From positions 1 through 64,000 of the forward strand of contig CALDZP010000007.1 of assembly GCA_937944105.1 (NCBI GenBank): 64,000 nucleotides of DNA, written 5' to 3'. How positions within the stretch are numbered: the stretch's first letter is position 1; each line of letters starts with the position of its first letter. This document shows positions 8,008 through 17,265 of the stretch, piece by piece. The position numbers and the translations under genes were made by a program. The notes below the pieces were generated by a model. That model saw only the letters and a list, made by a program, of their open reading frames with translations, was not told the DNA's origin and searched no databases. The DNA is from an uncultured Ignavibacteria bacterium (GTDB lineage Bacteria > Bacteroidota > Ignavibacteria > Ch128b).

Positions 8008-11000
8008 ATGAAAAAGTTTTTATCATTAATAATGTTATTAGTTTCAAATCTATTTTCTCAGAATTTATACATAAACGAATTTATGGCTCTAAACAATTCA
8101 ACTATTAAGGACAATTTTGATAAATATGAAGATTGGATTGAGATTTATAACGCTGGTAATTTACCAGTTGATTTAACCGGTTTTGGTTTAACCGATGATA
8201 AAAATTTACCATATAAATGGGTTTTTACTGGGAATGTTGAAATCCCTGCAAAAGGTTATTTGCTTATCTGGGCATCTAATCGAGACACTATAATAGGTGA
8301 TTTTATTCACACAAACTTTGCTTTAAGTGGAGCAGGAGAATTTATTGGATTGAGTTCACCAAGTCAAATTTTTATTGATTCAATTACTTTTGGACCACAA
8401 ACTGCCGATAAAAGTTTTGGAAGAAAACCTGATGGAAGTTCAAATTGGTTTATTTTTCTTTCTCCTACACCCGGACAATCAAATGACAGTCTCTCTCCAT
8501 TACCACTACCAACACCTACATTTTCTCATGCTTCAGGAATTTATAATTCAGCTTTTAATTTAAATCTAACACATCCTATTTCTGGGGTTCAAATTTATTA
8601 CACTTTGGATGGTTCTCATCCCACCATAAATTCTAACCTGTATACAAATCCAATTTTTATTGATTCAAACCGAGTAGTAAGAGCAATCGCTTATTTAAGT
8701 GGTAGACCTCAAAGCAAAATAGGAACTCGTTCTTACTTTATATCTCCTTCCGGTAATTTACCAATTTTGTCAATTGTTACAGACCCTAATAATCTTTACT
8801 CACCGGATTCGGGAATCTATATACATTATGATTCAACAGGGGATAAATGGGAAAGGTATTCAACAATAGAATATTTTGAGAGAGATGGTATTAATAAATT
8901 TTCAATTGATGGTGGTTTAAGAATACATGGTGGATATTCGCGTCCAAAGCCCAAAAAATCATTTCGAATTCATTTTAGAAAAGAATATGGGTATAGCGTC
9001 TTAAACTATAAACTTTTCCAGGATGTAAATTCAAATACTTTTGACCAATTCATTATTCGTTCTGGATCAAATGATATGTCACAATTAGCATCAAGATGGA
9101 CGATGTTAAGAGATCATTTAGCTTCGAACCTTTTTGCCCGTTACAAAGGTTTAGTTTCTCATGGTTTTTATACTCGATTGTATTTGAACGGACAACCATT
9201 TGGAATTTACAATATTAGAGAACACATTGATTCTCTATACCTTAAAACTCATCTTGGAATAAAATATCCCGAACTTAGAGAGAACTGGTATCAGAAATTA
9301 GGAAGCTCTGCTAATTGGGACTCAATCTGGAGTTTTATTTATAATAAACCTCAACTTGATTCAATTCAATTTAAATTTGTGGAAGATAGAATTGACATAG
9401 ACAATTATATTGATTACTTCGCATTTGAGATTTATGCAGGGAATTTTGATTGGCCACATAATAATCAGTTTTTTGCAAGAAATTCTCTGGGTGGTAAATG
9501 GAAATGGATTTTATGGGATACTGATCAAGGGTTTGCATGTTATAGATTTGGACCATTGAATACACTAGAATGGGCTTTAAGAGATACCGTGAGAACAGAT
9601 CTTTTATATTATGATTATCAAGATCTTGTTGAAGGTACAAGGTTTCCAAGGAGATTATTTAGCAATTCAAGATTTAAAGAAAAATTTATTTCCAGATTTA
9701 CAGATTTATTAAATACAGCTTTTCAACCATCAAATGTATTACCTATTCTTGATTCCCTTAAACTTCATCTAATTAATGATATTTCTTTTGAAATCTCAAA
9801 GTGGGGTAGTTCTTTTGGTAGATGGTTAGCTAATGTCGATACAGTTCGTCAATTCGTATTAACTCGTGTTGATAGTTTAAGGTTATATACTATGGAGAAA
9901 TTTGGCTTTGCAGGATTAAATAATATTACTGTAAATTTAATTCCTTCAAAAGGTAAGGTTTTTATCAATGATCTTGAAATTTCATCTCAGCAATTTCAAG
10001 GTCAATATTTTAATGGAATGAAAATCACAGTTTCTGCTGAACCGGGCATTGGCTTTAAATTTTCTCATTGGAGTGATTCAACACTCCCTCAATCTAAAAC
10101 TTTTACAACAATTGTTAATAGGGATTTCTATATAGAGCCTGTTTTTATCGAAGATATTTCTCCAATTGCAATCCAACCTAATGATGTAATTATTAATGAA
10201 TATTGGGTAAATGATAATGGCACTTTTTATCCTTCAATTAAAAGACCAATACATGGTGATTGGGTCGAATTACTCGTAACAAAAGATGGAAATGTTGACT
10301 TAAGAAACTGGAGATTAACTAATAATTCGAATAAGACAAAATTAGATTCTTCTGATTTGAATGAAGGATCAGTTTTCTTTAAAAATATTCCTCAATTAGC
10401 AAGTGTGCCAAAGGGTACACATATTCTTTTAATATTAAAGAAACATCCTTCCAATGATTATTTCTTTAGCTCTGATGACCTTGATTATTCAGATAGCACA
10501 ATGATACTATATATTGGAAATGGTAATTTAGATGGAAATTTCGATCCAGGATTTGGGATTAGAACACAAAACGATAGACTTGTTTTATTGCATCCAAATA
10601 AGCAATTAGGATATTCTGACGACATTGGAGTGGATTTTATTTCTGAAGGGTCAGATGTAACTCCAGCAACATTTGGTGTTTCGAATGATGGTGTTAATTT
10701 TATCAATCCTTTTGTTGGAATAGGAGATGACGATGGTGCAATTTTTGCTTTTTCAGCATTAAATAATTTTAACAATGATAATGGAATTGATGAAACTTTA
10801 GGAGATGATAAACCTGGAAGTGGTGGCTGGATCGTAGATCCATCTAAAGAATTTACCGGGGATGATCCTGGTAATCCATTACAGAGAAATATTCTAACGC
10901 CCGGAAAGAAGAATTACACAGGCACAAGTGATGTAGTAGATTTAACTATTCCAGAAAAATTCCAATTGTACCAAAACTATCCAAACCCATTTAATTCACA

Positions 11001-11223
11001 AACAAAAATTCGTTTTGCTTTACCTAAAACAAGTAAAATTAACCTCAAAGTTTATAACATACTAGGTCAGCAAATAGCTGAATTAATAAATGAAGAAAAA
11101 CAGCCTGGTTTTTATGAAATAATCTTTGATGTTTCAAAATATAACTTATCTTCAGGTGTTTTATTTGTGCGTTTCGAATCAAAGGAATTCAGTCACACAA
11201 TTAAAATTTTGCATCTTAAATAA
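8008..11223 (+). CDS. Type IX-secreted CotH-kinase protein with lamin-tail and chitobiase-like domains
   Basis: The signal peptide is MKKFLSLIMLLVSNLFS, with likely cleavage before Gln18. Then come a lamin-tail domain (about 19-160), a chitobiase/hexosaminidase C-terminal-like domain with YYTLDGSHPT (165-245), a CotH kinase-like domain (255-610), a cell-wall-repeat-like beta segment ending near 715, a second lamin-tail-like stretch (730-980) and a type IX sorting domain with QNYPNPFNSQ (985-1071). The CotH region has GGLRIHGGYSRPKPKKSFRI, SRWTMLRDHLA and WKWILWDTDQG. CotH proteins are atypical kinases that phosphorylate secreted proteins, known from Bacillus spore coat; activity here is inferred. 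GAGG lies ahead of the ATG. It follows pheA by 14 bases but its function looks unrelated. Confidence 0.87.
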   Translation: MKKFLSLIMLLVSNLFSQNLYINEFMALNNSTIKDNFDKYEDWIEIYNAGNLPVDLTGFGLTDDKNLPYKWVFTGNVEIPAKGYLLIWASNRDTIIGDFIHTNFALSGAGEFIGLSSPSQIFIDSITFGPQTADKSFGRKPDGSSNWFIFLSPTPGQSNDSLSPLPLPTPTFSHASGIYNSAFNLNLTHPISGVQIYYTLDGSHPTINSNLYTNPIFIDSNRVVRAIAYLSGRPQSKIGTRSYFISPSGNLPILSIVTDPNNLYSPDSGIYIHYDSTGDKWERYSTIEYFERDGINKFSIDGGLRIHGGYSRPKPKKSFRIHFRKEYGYSVLNYKLFQDVNSNTFDQFIIRSGSNDMSQLASRWTMLRDHLASNLFARYKGLVSHGFYTRLYLNGQPFGIYNIREHIDSLYLKTHLGIKYPELRENWYQKLGSSANWDSIWSFIYNKPQLDSIQFKFVEDRIDIDNYIDYFAFEIYAGNFDWPHNNQFFARNSLGGKWKWILWDTDQGFACYRFGPLNTLEWALRDTVRTDLLYYDYQDLVEGTRFPRRLFSNSRFKEKFISRFTDLLNTAFQPSNVLPILDSLKLHLINDISFEISKWGSSFGRWLANVDTVRQFVLTRVDSLRLYTMEKFGFAGLNNITVNLIPSKGKVFINDLEISSQQFQGQYFNGMKITVSAEPGIGFKFSHWSDSTLPQSKTFTTIVNRDFYIEPVFIEDISPIAIQPNDVIINEYWVNDNGTFYPSIKRPIHGDWVELLVTKDGNVDLRNWRLTNNSNKTKLDSSDLNEGSVFFKNIPQLASVPKGTHILLILKKHPSNDYFFSSDDLDYSDSTMILYIGNGNLDGNFDPGFGIRTQNDRLVLLHPNKQLGYSDDIGVDFISEGSDVTPATFGVSNDGVNFINPFVGIGDDDGAIFAFSALNNFNNDNGIDETLGDDKPGSGGWIVDPSKEFTGDDPGNPLQRNILTPGKKNYTGTSDVVDLTIPEKFQLYQNYPNPFNSQTKIRFALPKTSKINLKVYNILGQQIAELINEEKQPGFYEIIFDVSKYNLSSGVLFVRFESKEFSHTIKILHLK

Positions 11224-11323
11224 TTGAAGTAATTCAATTATATATTTAAATTGTAAGTTAAGATTTTGTTAAAGTAAATATTATTTCAAATAATTTTCGA
11301 GTTACTTTTAGTGGAGTCGTTTT

Positions 11324-12490
11324 ATGAATTATATTTTTATTTCACCTCATTTCCCTGTCAATTATTATAATTTTATACCCCATTTAAGAAGTTTTGGTAT
11401 TAATGTTTTAGGAATCGCTGATGAAAATTATGAAAATCTAAGACCCGAATTAAAATATAGTTTAGTTGAGTATTATAAAGTCAATGATTTACACAATTAC
11501 GACGAATTGGTAAGAGCGATTGGGTTTTTCACTTTTAAATATGGAAAAATTAATAGACTCGAATCATTTAATGAATACTGGTTAGAACAAGATGCTCTTC
11601 TTAGAACTGAATTTAATATTCCAGGTGTGAAAATAGATCAAATCGAATTTTATAAGAACAAATCGAGAATGAAAGAATTATTCAATAAAGCAGGTGCAAA
11701 TATTGCAAAGGGTAAAGTTATTAAATCATTGAATGAAGCTAAGTCGTTTATTGAAGAAGTTGGTTATCCAGTAATTGCTAAGCCTGATAAAGGAGTGGGT
11801 GCTGCACAAACTTTTAAGCTAGAAAATGACAACGAACTAAAAAATTTCTTTAAGAGTAAACCAGATTTTGATTACATATTCGAAGAATTTATAGAAGGTG
11901 ATATCTACTCATTTGATGGACTAACCGACCAAAACGGTAAAATAGTCTTTTACACATCCCATAAATATCAACGTGGAATAATGGAAACAGTTAATAATGA
12001 TTTACACATTTTTTACCATTCTTTAATCGAAATCCCTGAAGATCTATATGAAATTGGAGAAAAAATAGTGAATGTTTTTAATGTAAAAGAGAGATTTTTT
12101 CATTTTGAATTCTTTAAAAGATTTAAGGATAAAAAATGGTATGCTCTTGAAGTTAACATGAGACCTCCTGGAGGGTTTACTTTGGATATGTTTAATTATG
12201 CTTGTGATTTTGATATTTATCGAGAATACGCAAGTATAGTGGCAGAAAATAAACTAACACAGAATTATGAGAGAAAGTATTTTGTTTGTTACATTGGGCG
12301 TAAGTTTAGTAAGAATTATGTTTATTCACACGACCAAGTATTAAATGAACTACAAAGTATAATTGTTATGCATTCACCAATTAGTTCTGTGTTAAGTGAT
12401 GCATTGGGAAATTACTGTTATATAGTGCGTTCTAAAGACTTTTCTCAAATAGAAAAAGCTATTGAATTTGTACATAAAATCAGGAATTAA
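11324..12490 (+). CDS. ATP-grasp carboxylate-amine ligase-like protein
   Basis: 388 aa, cytoplasmic. The central region (about 110-290) has ATP-grasp features: a lysine-rich YPVIAKPDKGVGAAQTF segment for ATP binding, the hinge-like YIFEEFIEGDIYSFDG and the metal-binding ALEVNMRPPGGFTLDM. These enzymes activate a carboxylate as acyl phosphate and join it to an amine or thiol. The substrate is not evident. It precedes the esterase gene by two bases, so the two are almost certainly co-expressed and may act in one small-molecule or peptide pathway. GGAG sits about 9 bases before the ATG. The preceding 100-nt gap has a weak TTTG...TAATTTTC promoter-like pair. Confidence 0.82.
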   Translation: MNYIFISPHFPVNYYNFIPHLRSFGINVLGIADENYENLRPELKYSLVEYYKVNDLHNYDELVRAIGFFTFKYGKINRLESFNEYWLEQDALLRTEFNIPGVKIDQIEFYKNKSRMKELFNKAGANIAKGKVIKSLNEAKSFIEEVGYPVIAKPDKGVGAAQTFKLENDNELKNFFKSKPDFDYIFEEFIEGDIYSFDGLTDQNGKIVFYTSHKYQRGIMETVNNDLHIFYHSLIEIPEDLYEIGEKIVNVFNVKERFFHFEFFKRFKDKKWYALEVNMRPPGGFTLDMFNYACDFDIYREYASIVAENKLTQNYERKYFVCYIGRKFSKNYVYSHDQVLNELQSIIVMHSPISSVLSDALGNYCYIVRSKDFSQIEKAIEFVHKIRN

Positions 12491-12492
12491 AA

Positions 12493-13233
12493 ATGAATGT
12501 TGAATATCATAAATGGTATAGTCCCAACCTTAATAAAGAAATGGAATTAAAAGTCTATGGTTATTTTGGAAAGCCTTTGATAATTTTTCCCTGTCAGGAT
12601 GGTAGATTTTATGATGCTGAAAATTTTGGAATGATTCATTCAATTAGCCATTTTATCGATGAAGGAAAAATAAAGGTTTTTGCAGTTGATGGGATAGATT
12701 GGGAATGCTGGACAAATTATTCAACTCATCCATCTGAAAGAGGGAAAAGATATGAACAATACCATCATTACCTATTAAATGAAGTTATTCCTTTCATTAG
12801 AAATCATTGTAGAGATAGTCAAATTAAAAGTTTTGTTACTGGTGCAAGTATGGGAGCTTATCATGCAGCCAATTTCTTTTTCAGACATCCTTATGTTTTT
12901 GATGGTGTTATAGCTTTAAGTGGAGTATATCAATTAAAAATGTTTATAGGCAATTATTATGATAATTATGTTTATTTCAATTCCCCGCTACATTTTCTGC
13001 CAAATTTGAACGATCAAGAGTTATTAAATTTATATCGTCAAAGCAAAATTATTATAGCTTGTGGTCAGGGTGCATGGGAAGATGAGATGCTTGTGGATAC
13101 TTATGCATTAAAAAGAATTTTAGAACAAAAAGAAATTAATGCTTGGGTAGATTTTTGGGGACATGATGTAAATCATGATTGGCCGTGGTGGAATAAAATG
13201 CTGCCATATTTTTTAAGCAAGATTTTAGGTTGA
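12493..13233 (+). CDS. Alpha/beta-hydrolase, esterase D-like
   Basis: A 246-aa alpha/beta-hydrolase of the putative-esterase (EstD/FrmB-like) type. The nucleophile elbow is GASMGAYHA with Ser near residue 119. A late HDVNHDWPWW provides candidate catalytic His, and an acidic residue lies in ACGQGAWEDEM. No signal peptide is visible, so it is cytoplasmic, unlike secreted antigen-85-like relatives. It is tightly coupled to the ATP-grasp gene upstream. The pair suggests formation and trimming, or activation and release, of an ester- or amide-linked compound, but no substrate can be named. It ends convergent with the DUF190/crcB pair. Confidence 0.8.
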   Translation: MNVEYHKWYSPNLNKEMELKVYGYFGKPLIIFPCQDGRFYDAENFGMIHSISHFIDEGKIKVFAVDGIDWECWTNYSTHPSERGKRYEQYHHYLLNEVIPFIRNHCRDSQIKSFVTGASMGAYHAANFFFRHPYVFDGVIALSGVYQLKMFIGNYYDNYVYFNSPLHFLPNLNDQELLNLYRQSKIIIACGQGAWEDEMLVDTYALKRILEQKEINAWVDFWGHDVNHDWPWWNKMLPYFLSKILG

Positions 13234-13252
13234 TTAAAATTAAAGTAACTCT

Positions 13253-13600
13253 TTATTTTCTTCCTGTATATTTGATTACTTCAGCTTTTTCAATTGTTAC
13301 AAGTCCGCCGCAATTTGCTTCTTCAAAAATTTTGTCAAGTATTGGTAGGAATTTATCAATTTTGTAATACTCATCAACGATTTCAATTATTATTGGTAAA
13401 TCTTCAGAAAGCCTTAAAATTTTAGTTGTATGTAAACGACTAGATTGACCAAATCCCATGAATCCTTTAAAAACGGTTGCACCAGCTAATCCAATTTTTT
13501 TTGCTTCTAAGACAATTTTTTCATAAACAGATATATTTCCAATTTTATCTGAATCACCAATAAAAATACGGAGTAATTTTGCTTCGCGTTTTAATTCCAT
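13253..13600 (-). CDS. DUF190 family protein, PII-like
   Basis: A small 115-aa soluble protein matching the DUF190 family, recognised by MELKREAKLLRIFIGDSDK, a GLAGATVFKGFMGFG loop and the LSEDLPIIIEIVD strand. The family has a ferredoxin-like, PII-like fold and is commonly found beside crcB. Here it follows crcB by 9 bases on the same transcript, which suggests a role in fluoride tolerance or channel control. That role is inferred from neighbourhood only. Confidence 0.85.
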   Translation of the reverse strand: MELKREAKLLRIFIGDSDKIGNISVYEKIVLEAKKIGLAGATVFKGFMGFGQSSRLHTTKILRLSEDLPIIIEIVDEYYKIDKFLPILDKIFEEANCGGLVTIEKAEVIKYTGRK

Positions 13601-13609
13601 TTTGACCTC

Positions 13610-13990
13610 TTAATAAATTAGTTTTTGAGAAATTATATACGCAAATGAAATCGCAATAAATGTCAAAAATAAATTTGAACCAATGTTAATAAAAGCCAGA
13701 ACAAATTCCGAATTTCTTATCATTTGAAAAGTTTCATAAGTAAAAGTAGAAAATGTTGTTAATCCACCACAAATTCCAATGGTCAGAAAAATTCTCATTT
13801 CAGCACTTATTAATTTTTCTGCGTCAAGATAAAAAATGATTAAACCTATTAAGAAAGACCCTGTGATATTAACTAGAAGTGTCCCGTAAGGAAATATTGG
13901 GTTTAAAAATTTATAAACAAAATTTGATAAAAAATATCTTGCAATTCCACCAATCATAGAACCCACAGCTACAAACAAATAGTTTTTCAT
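13610..13990 (-). CDS. crcB: Fluoride efflux channel CrcB/Fluc
   Basis: A 126-aa protein with four predicted membrane helices. Fluc hallmarks are GGIARYFLSN near residue 15, the GTLLVNITGSFLIG segment with the pore-lining Asn, and GICGGLTTFSTFTYET. Fluc channels work as antiparallel dimers that export fluoride passively. It is the first gene of a two-gene unit with the DUF190 gene. The 93-nt upstream gap shared with the S9 peptidase gene was checked for the crcB-type fluoride riboswitch core and none was seen. Confidence 0.92.
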   Translation of the reverse strand: MKNYLFVAVGSMIGGIARYFLSNFVYKFLNPIFPYGTLLVNITGSFLIGLIIFYLDAEKLISAEMRIFLTIGICGGLTTFSTFTYETFQMIRNSEFVLAFINIGSNLFLTFIAISFAYIISQKLIY

Positions 13991-14083
13991 TTATACCTCA
14001 ATTTAATTTTTTTAACTTAAAAGATTATTCTATTTTTCTTAATTTAGTTTTGTTTTATAAAAATAAAAAAACAGAGGTAACAT

Positions 14084-16168
14084 ATGAAAAAATATTTTTT
14101 GATTTTCATTTTAATTTGGACTTCTTTAAATCACGCTCAAAAACGAGCCTTTGAAATTGAAGACCTTTATAAATTAAAATATATAAGTGATATAAATTTA
14201 TCGGAACAAAATGATAAAATTTCATATACCTTGAGTTCATATAATCTTAAAGAAGGTAAATCAAATTCAGATATTTATTTATTCAATCTATCTGATAGAT
14301 CGGTAAGACAGTTAACATATTTTAATGGTGCTGATTTTCAAGCCAGATTTTCACCAGATGGGAGATACATCTTTTTTATCTCAACTCGTTCTGGTTCAAC
14401 ACAGATATTTCAATTATCTCTTTCTGGAGGTGATCCAGTTCAACTAACCAATATATCAACAGGAGTGAATGATCTTGTGATTTCACCTTCTGGAAAGTAT
14501 ATAGCTTTTACAACAAAAGTTTTTCCCGAATGTGGTGATAACGATGAATGTAATAAAAAAATTAATGACAAAATTGAAAAAGGCCCAATTCAAGCGATCT
14601 TAGCGGATGAATTATTATTCAGGCATTGGGATGAATACTCAGAAGGTAGAAGATCTCATATATTTATTTTGAATACTGAAACTAAGGAAATTAAAGACAT
14701 AACTCCTGGCGATTTTGAGAGCCCTATTTTTTCACTCGGTGGTATGATTAATTATGATTTTTCACCAGACGAAAAAGAATTATGTTTCGCTTCAAATCGA
14801 GATAAATCAACATCAATTTCTCAAGCATTGACAACAAATTCAGATTTATGGATTGTAAATCTCGAAACACTTGAAACAATCAATATAACACAAAACAATT
14901 TAGCCTGGGATGGTTCTCCAAGATATTCACCTGATGGAAAATATATAGCATATCGTAGACAATCAAAACCCGGATACGAATCGGATCTTTTTCAACTCGC
15001 GCTTTACGATAGAACAAAAAGATCTCACGAAATAATTTCTATTAATTTTGATAATTGGATTAATGATTTTGAATGGTCAAAAAATTCTAAATCAATATAT
15101 TTTACTGCCGAAGAAATGGGCAGTACGCCAATCTATAAGCTTGATATTCAAACTAAGAAAATATCTAAAATACTCGATGCTAATGCTATTGACGATTTCA
15201 AAGTTACAAAGAATGAACAGAAAATATATTTAATTAGAAGGTCTACTGGTGAACCTTCAGCTCTTTATGAATTTGAAATAAATTCAAAAAGACTTACCAG
15301 ATTAACTTTTGATAACAAACAACTTGAAGACGAAATTGACATTAGGCCTGCTGAAAGCTATTGGGCAATTTCAAAAGATGGAACAAAAATCCACTATTTC
15401 ATGGTCAAACCTCATAACTTTAATCCTGATAAAAAATATCCTGTAATTTTGAATGTTCATGGTGGTCCTCAATCTCAATGGATGGACGCATTTCGTGGTG
15501 ACTGGCAGGTTTATCCGGGCAAAGGTTATATTGTTATATTTCCAAACCCTAGAGGCTCAACTGGATATGGACAAAGATTTACTGAAGAGATTTCAAAAGA
15601 TTGGGGAGGAAAAGTTTTTGAAGATTTAATGTCAGTCATGGATGAAGTAGAAAAATTTCCTTTTGTAGATAAAGAACGAATTGGAGCAATGGGGTGGTCT
15701 TATGGTGGTTACATGATGAACTGGTTTCAAGCTAAAACAGATAGATTTAAATGTCTTGTTTCGATGATGGGGGTTTATGATTTACGTTCAATGTACAGTA
15801 CTACTGAAGAACTCTGGTTTCCTGAATGGGATTTAGGAGGAACTCCCTGGAATTCAAAAGAAATTTATGAAAAGTTTTCACCCTCTAATTATGTAGAAAA
15901 CTTTAAAACTCCTACTTTAATTATAACAGGTGAAAAGGATTACAGAGTATCATATAATCAAAGTTTAATGTATTTTACAGATTTACAGAGGCTTGGTATT
16001 CCATCACGATTAATTATTTTTAAGAACGATGGTCACTGGCCCAATTTTGTTAAATCCATGCCATTATATTATAATGCTCATCTCGAATGGTTTAATAAAT
16101 ATTTAGGTGGAGAACCTGCTCCCTGGAACACAAAAGAAATGGTTAGAAATTCATATATAAAAGAATGA
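14084..16168 (+). CDS. S9 family (prolyl oligopeptidase-like) serine peptidase, exported
   Basis: 694 aa with a signal peptide ending near NHAQ (residue 19). The N-terminal two-thirds is a beta-propeller of WD40-like/TolB-like blades, with repeats of the type FSPDGRYIFF and YSPDGKYIAY. The C-terminal alpha/beta-hydrolase has the triad Ser in GWSYGGYM, Asp in ITGEKDYRVS and His in NDGHWPN. It resembles acylaminoacyl or dipeptidyl peptidases that cut short peptides in the periplasm. GAGG precedes the start. The IMPDH/GMPR-family gene follows after 11 bases and may share the transcript. Confidence 0.9.
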   Translation: MKKYFLIFILIWTSLNHAQKRAFEIEDLYKLKYISDINLSEQNDKISYTLSSYNLKEGKSNSDIYLFNLSDRSVRQLTYFNGADFQARFSPDGRYIFFISTRSGSTQIFQLSLSGGDPVQLTNISTGVNDLVISPSGKYIAFTTKVFPECGDNDECNKKINDKIEKGPIQAILADELLFRHWDEYSEGRRSHIFILNTETKEIKDITPGDFESPIFSLGGMINYDFSPDEKELCFASNRDKSTSISQALTTNSDLWIVNLETLETINITQNNLAWDGSPRYSPDGKYIAYRRQSKPGYESDLFQLALYDRTKRSHEIISINFDNWINDFEWSKNSKSIYFTAEEMGSTPIYKLDIQTKKISKILDANAIDDFKVTKNEQKIYLIRRSTGEPSALYEFEINSKRLTRLTFDNKQLEDEIDIRPAESYWAISKDGTKIHYFMVKPHNFNPDKKYPVILNVHGGPQSQWMDAFRGDWQVYPGKGYIVIFPNPRGSTGYGQRFTEEISKDWGGKVFEDLMSVMDEVEKFPFVDKERIGAMGWSYGGYMMNWFQAKTDRFKCLVSMMGVYDLRSMYSTTEELWFPEWDLGGTPWNSKEIYEKFSPSNYVENFKTPTLIITGEKDYRVSYNQSLMYFTDLQRLGIPSRLIIFKNDGHWPNFVKSMPLYYNAHLEWFNKYLGGEPAPWNTKEMVRNSYIKE

Positions 16169-16179
16169 GGTAAACTTAT

Positions 16180-17196
16180 ATGAAAGTATATTCAAAAGAT
16201 GAATTAAACAACTTTTTTTATTCACTGACTTACGACGATATTTCTCTGGTGCCACGAACAATTTCTGAAATTCGTTCGCGCACTTTGATTGAATTAAAAG
16301 ATAATTTTTTAGGACTCGAACTTATAATACCAATTATCTCGAGTCCAATGGATACAGTCACAGGCTTGGAAATGTGCAAAGAACTTGATTCCCTTGGCGC
16401 TTTAGGTATTCTAAATCGCTTTGATTCATCACTTGAAAAAGTTTTGAATAACGATAATTATATTAATGGACTTAAAGCTGTTTCAATTGGTCTTGATACA
16501 CCTGATGATATTATTGATAAATTAGCCGAGAAAAAATTTATTATATGTATTGACACAGCAAATGCAAATAACATTTTTGTTTTGAAGAAAACTGAGGAAA
16601 TAAAAAAGAAATATGGTTTAAAAGTAATAATTGGAAACATAGCTTCTGGCGATACTCTTGAAACACTTGAAAATTCGGGAGCAGATGCTGTAAGAGTTGG
16701 TATAGGCGGTGGCAGTGTCTGTACAACATCAATACAAACTGGCATAGGTATAGGGCAAGTATCAGCAATTTTGGATACAGTAATTAAGAAAAAAGAGAAA
16801 AAATTAAAAATAGGAATAATCGCTGATGGAGGAATTAAACATCCAGGTGATATTGCAAAGGCTATTGCGTTAGGTGCAGATGCTGTTATGCTTGGTAGAA
16901 TGCTTGCCGGAACTAAAGAAACACCTGGAGAAGTAATTAAATATAATGGTATGTTGTGGAAAAAGTATAGAGGCAGTGCAAGTTTTGGTGTAAAACTAAA
17001 AAATGTTTTTGTTGAAGGTGAAGAAACAATGGTTCCTTATAAAGGAACTGTAAAAAATGTTATTGATTCAATTATGGATGGACTTCGAAGCTGTATGAGT
17101 TACATGAATTGTAAGTCGTTAGATGAATTAAGACAATGCGAATCTTTTGCAGTATTAAGTAATAGTTCATATTTAGAAAGGTTGCCGAAAGTTTAG
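16180..17196 (+). CDS. IMP dehydrogenase/GMP reductase family protein without CBS domains
   Basis: A 338-aa TIM barrel. It has [11 protein letters not shown] at the N terminus, [12 protein letters not shown], the catalytic loop [17 protein letters not shown] with the active Cys, [27 protein letters not shown] for phosphate binding, and [13 protein letters not shown]. The two CBS repeats found in typical IMPDH are absent, which together with the length points toward GMP reductase. The loop reads CTTS rather than the usual CTTR of both families, so substrate direction is uncertain. It converts between IMP and XMP or GMP in purine metabolism. The NCS2 purine permease about 4 kb away may be related in theme but is not in the same operon. 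Confidence 0.8.
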   Translation: MKVYSKDELNNFFYSLTYDDISLVPRTISEIRSRTLIELKDNFLGLELIIPIISSPMDTVTGLEMCKELDSLGALGILNRFDSSLEKVLNNDNYINGLKAVSIGLDTPDDIIDKLAEKKFIICIDTANANNIFVLKKTEEIKKKYGLKVIIGNIASGDTLETLENSGADAVRVGIGGGSVCTTSIQTGIGIGQVSAILDTVIKKKEKKLKIGIIADGGIKHPGDIAKAIALGADAVMLGRMLAGTKETPGEVIKYNGMLWKKYRGSASFGVKLKNVFVEGEETMVPYKGTVKNVIDSIMDGLRSCMSYMNCKSLDELRQCESFAVLSNSSYLERLPKV

Positions 17197-17265
17197 ATAT
17201 TTTTTATTCAATAAAAATTAAATTATTAATTGAGAATTCTATTAGAAAATTTTTAAGAACATTGT

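Noticed and set aside
13991-14083. Possible fluoride riboswitch ahead of crcB
   Set aside because: The conserved riboswitch core and its pseudoknot sequence are not present in the 93-nt gap; only A+T-rich DNA is seen.
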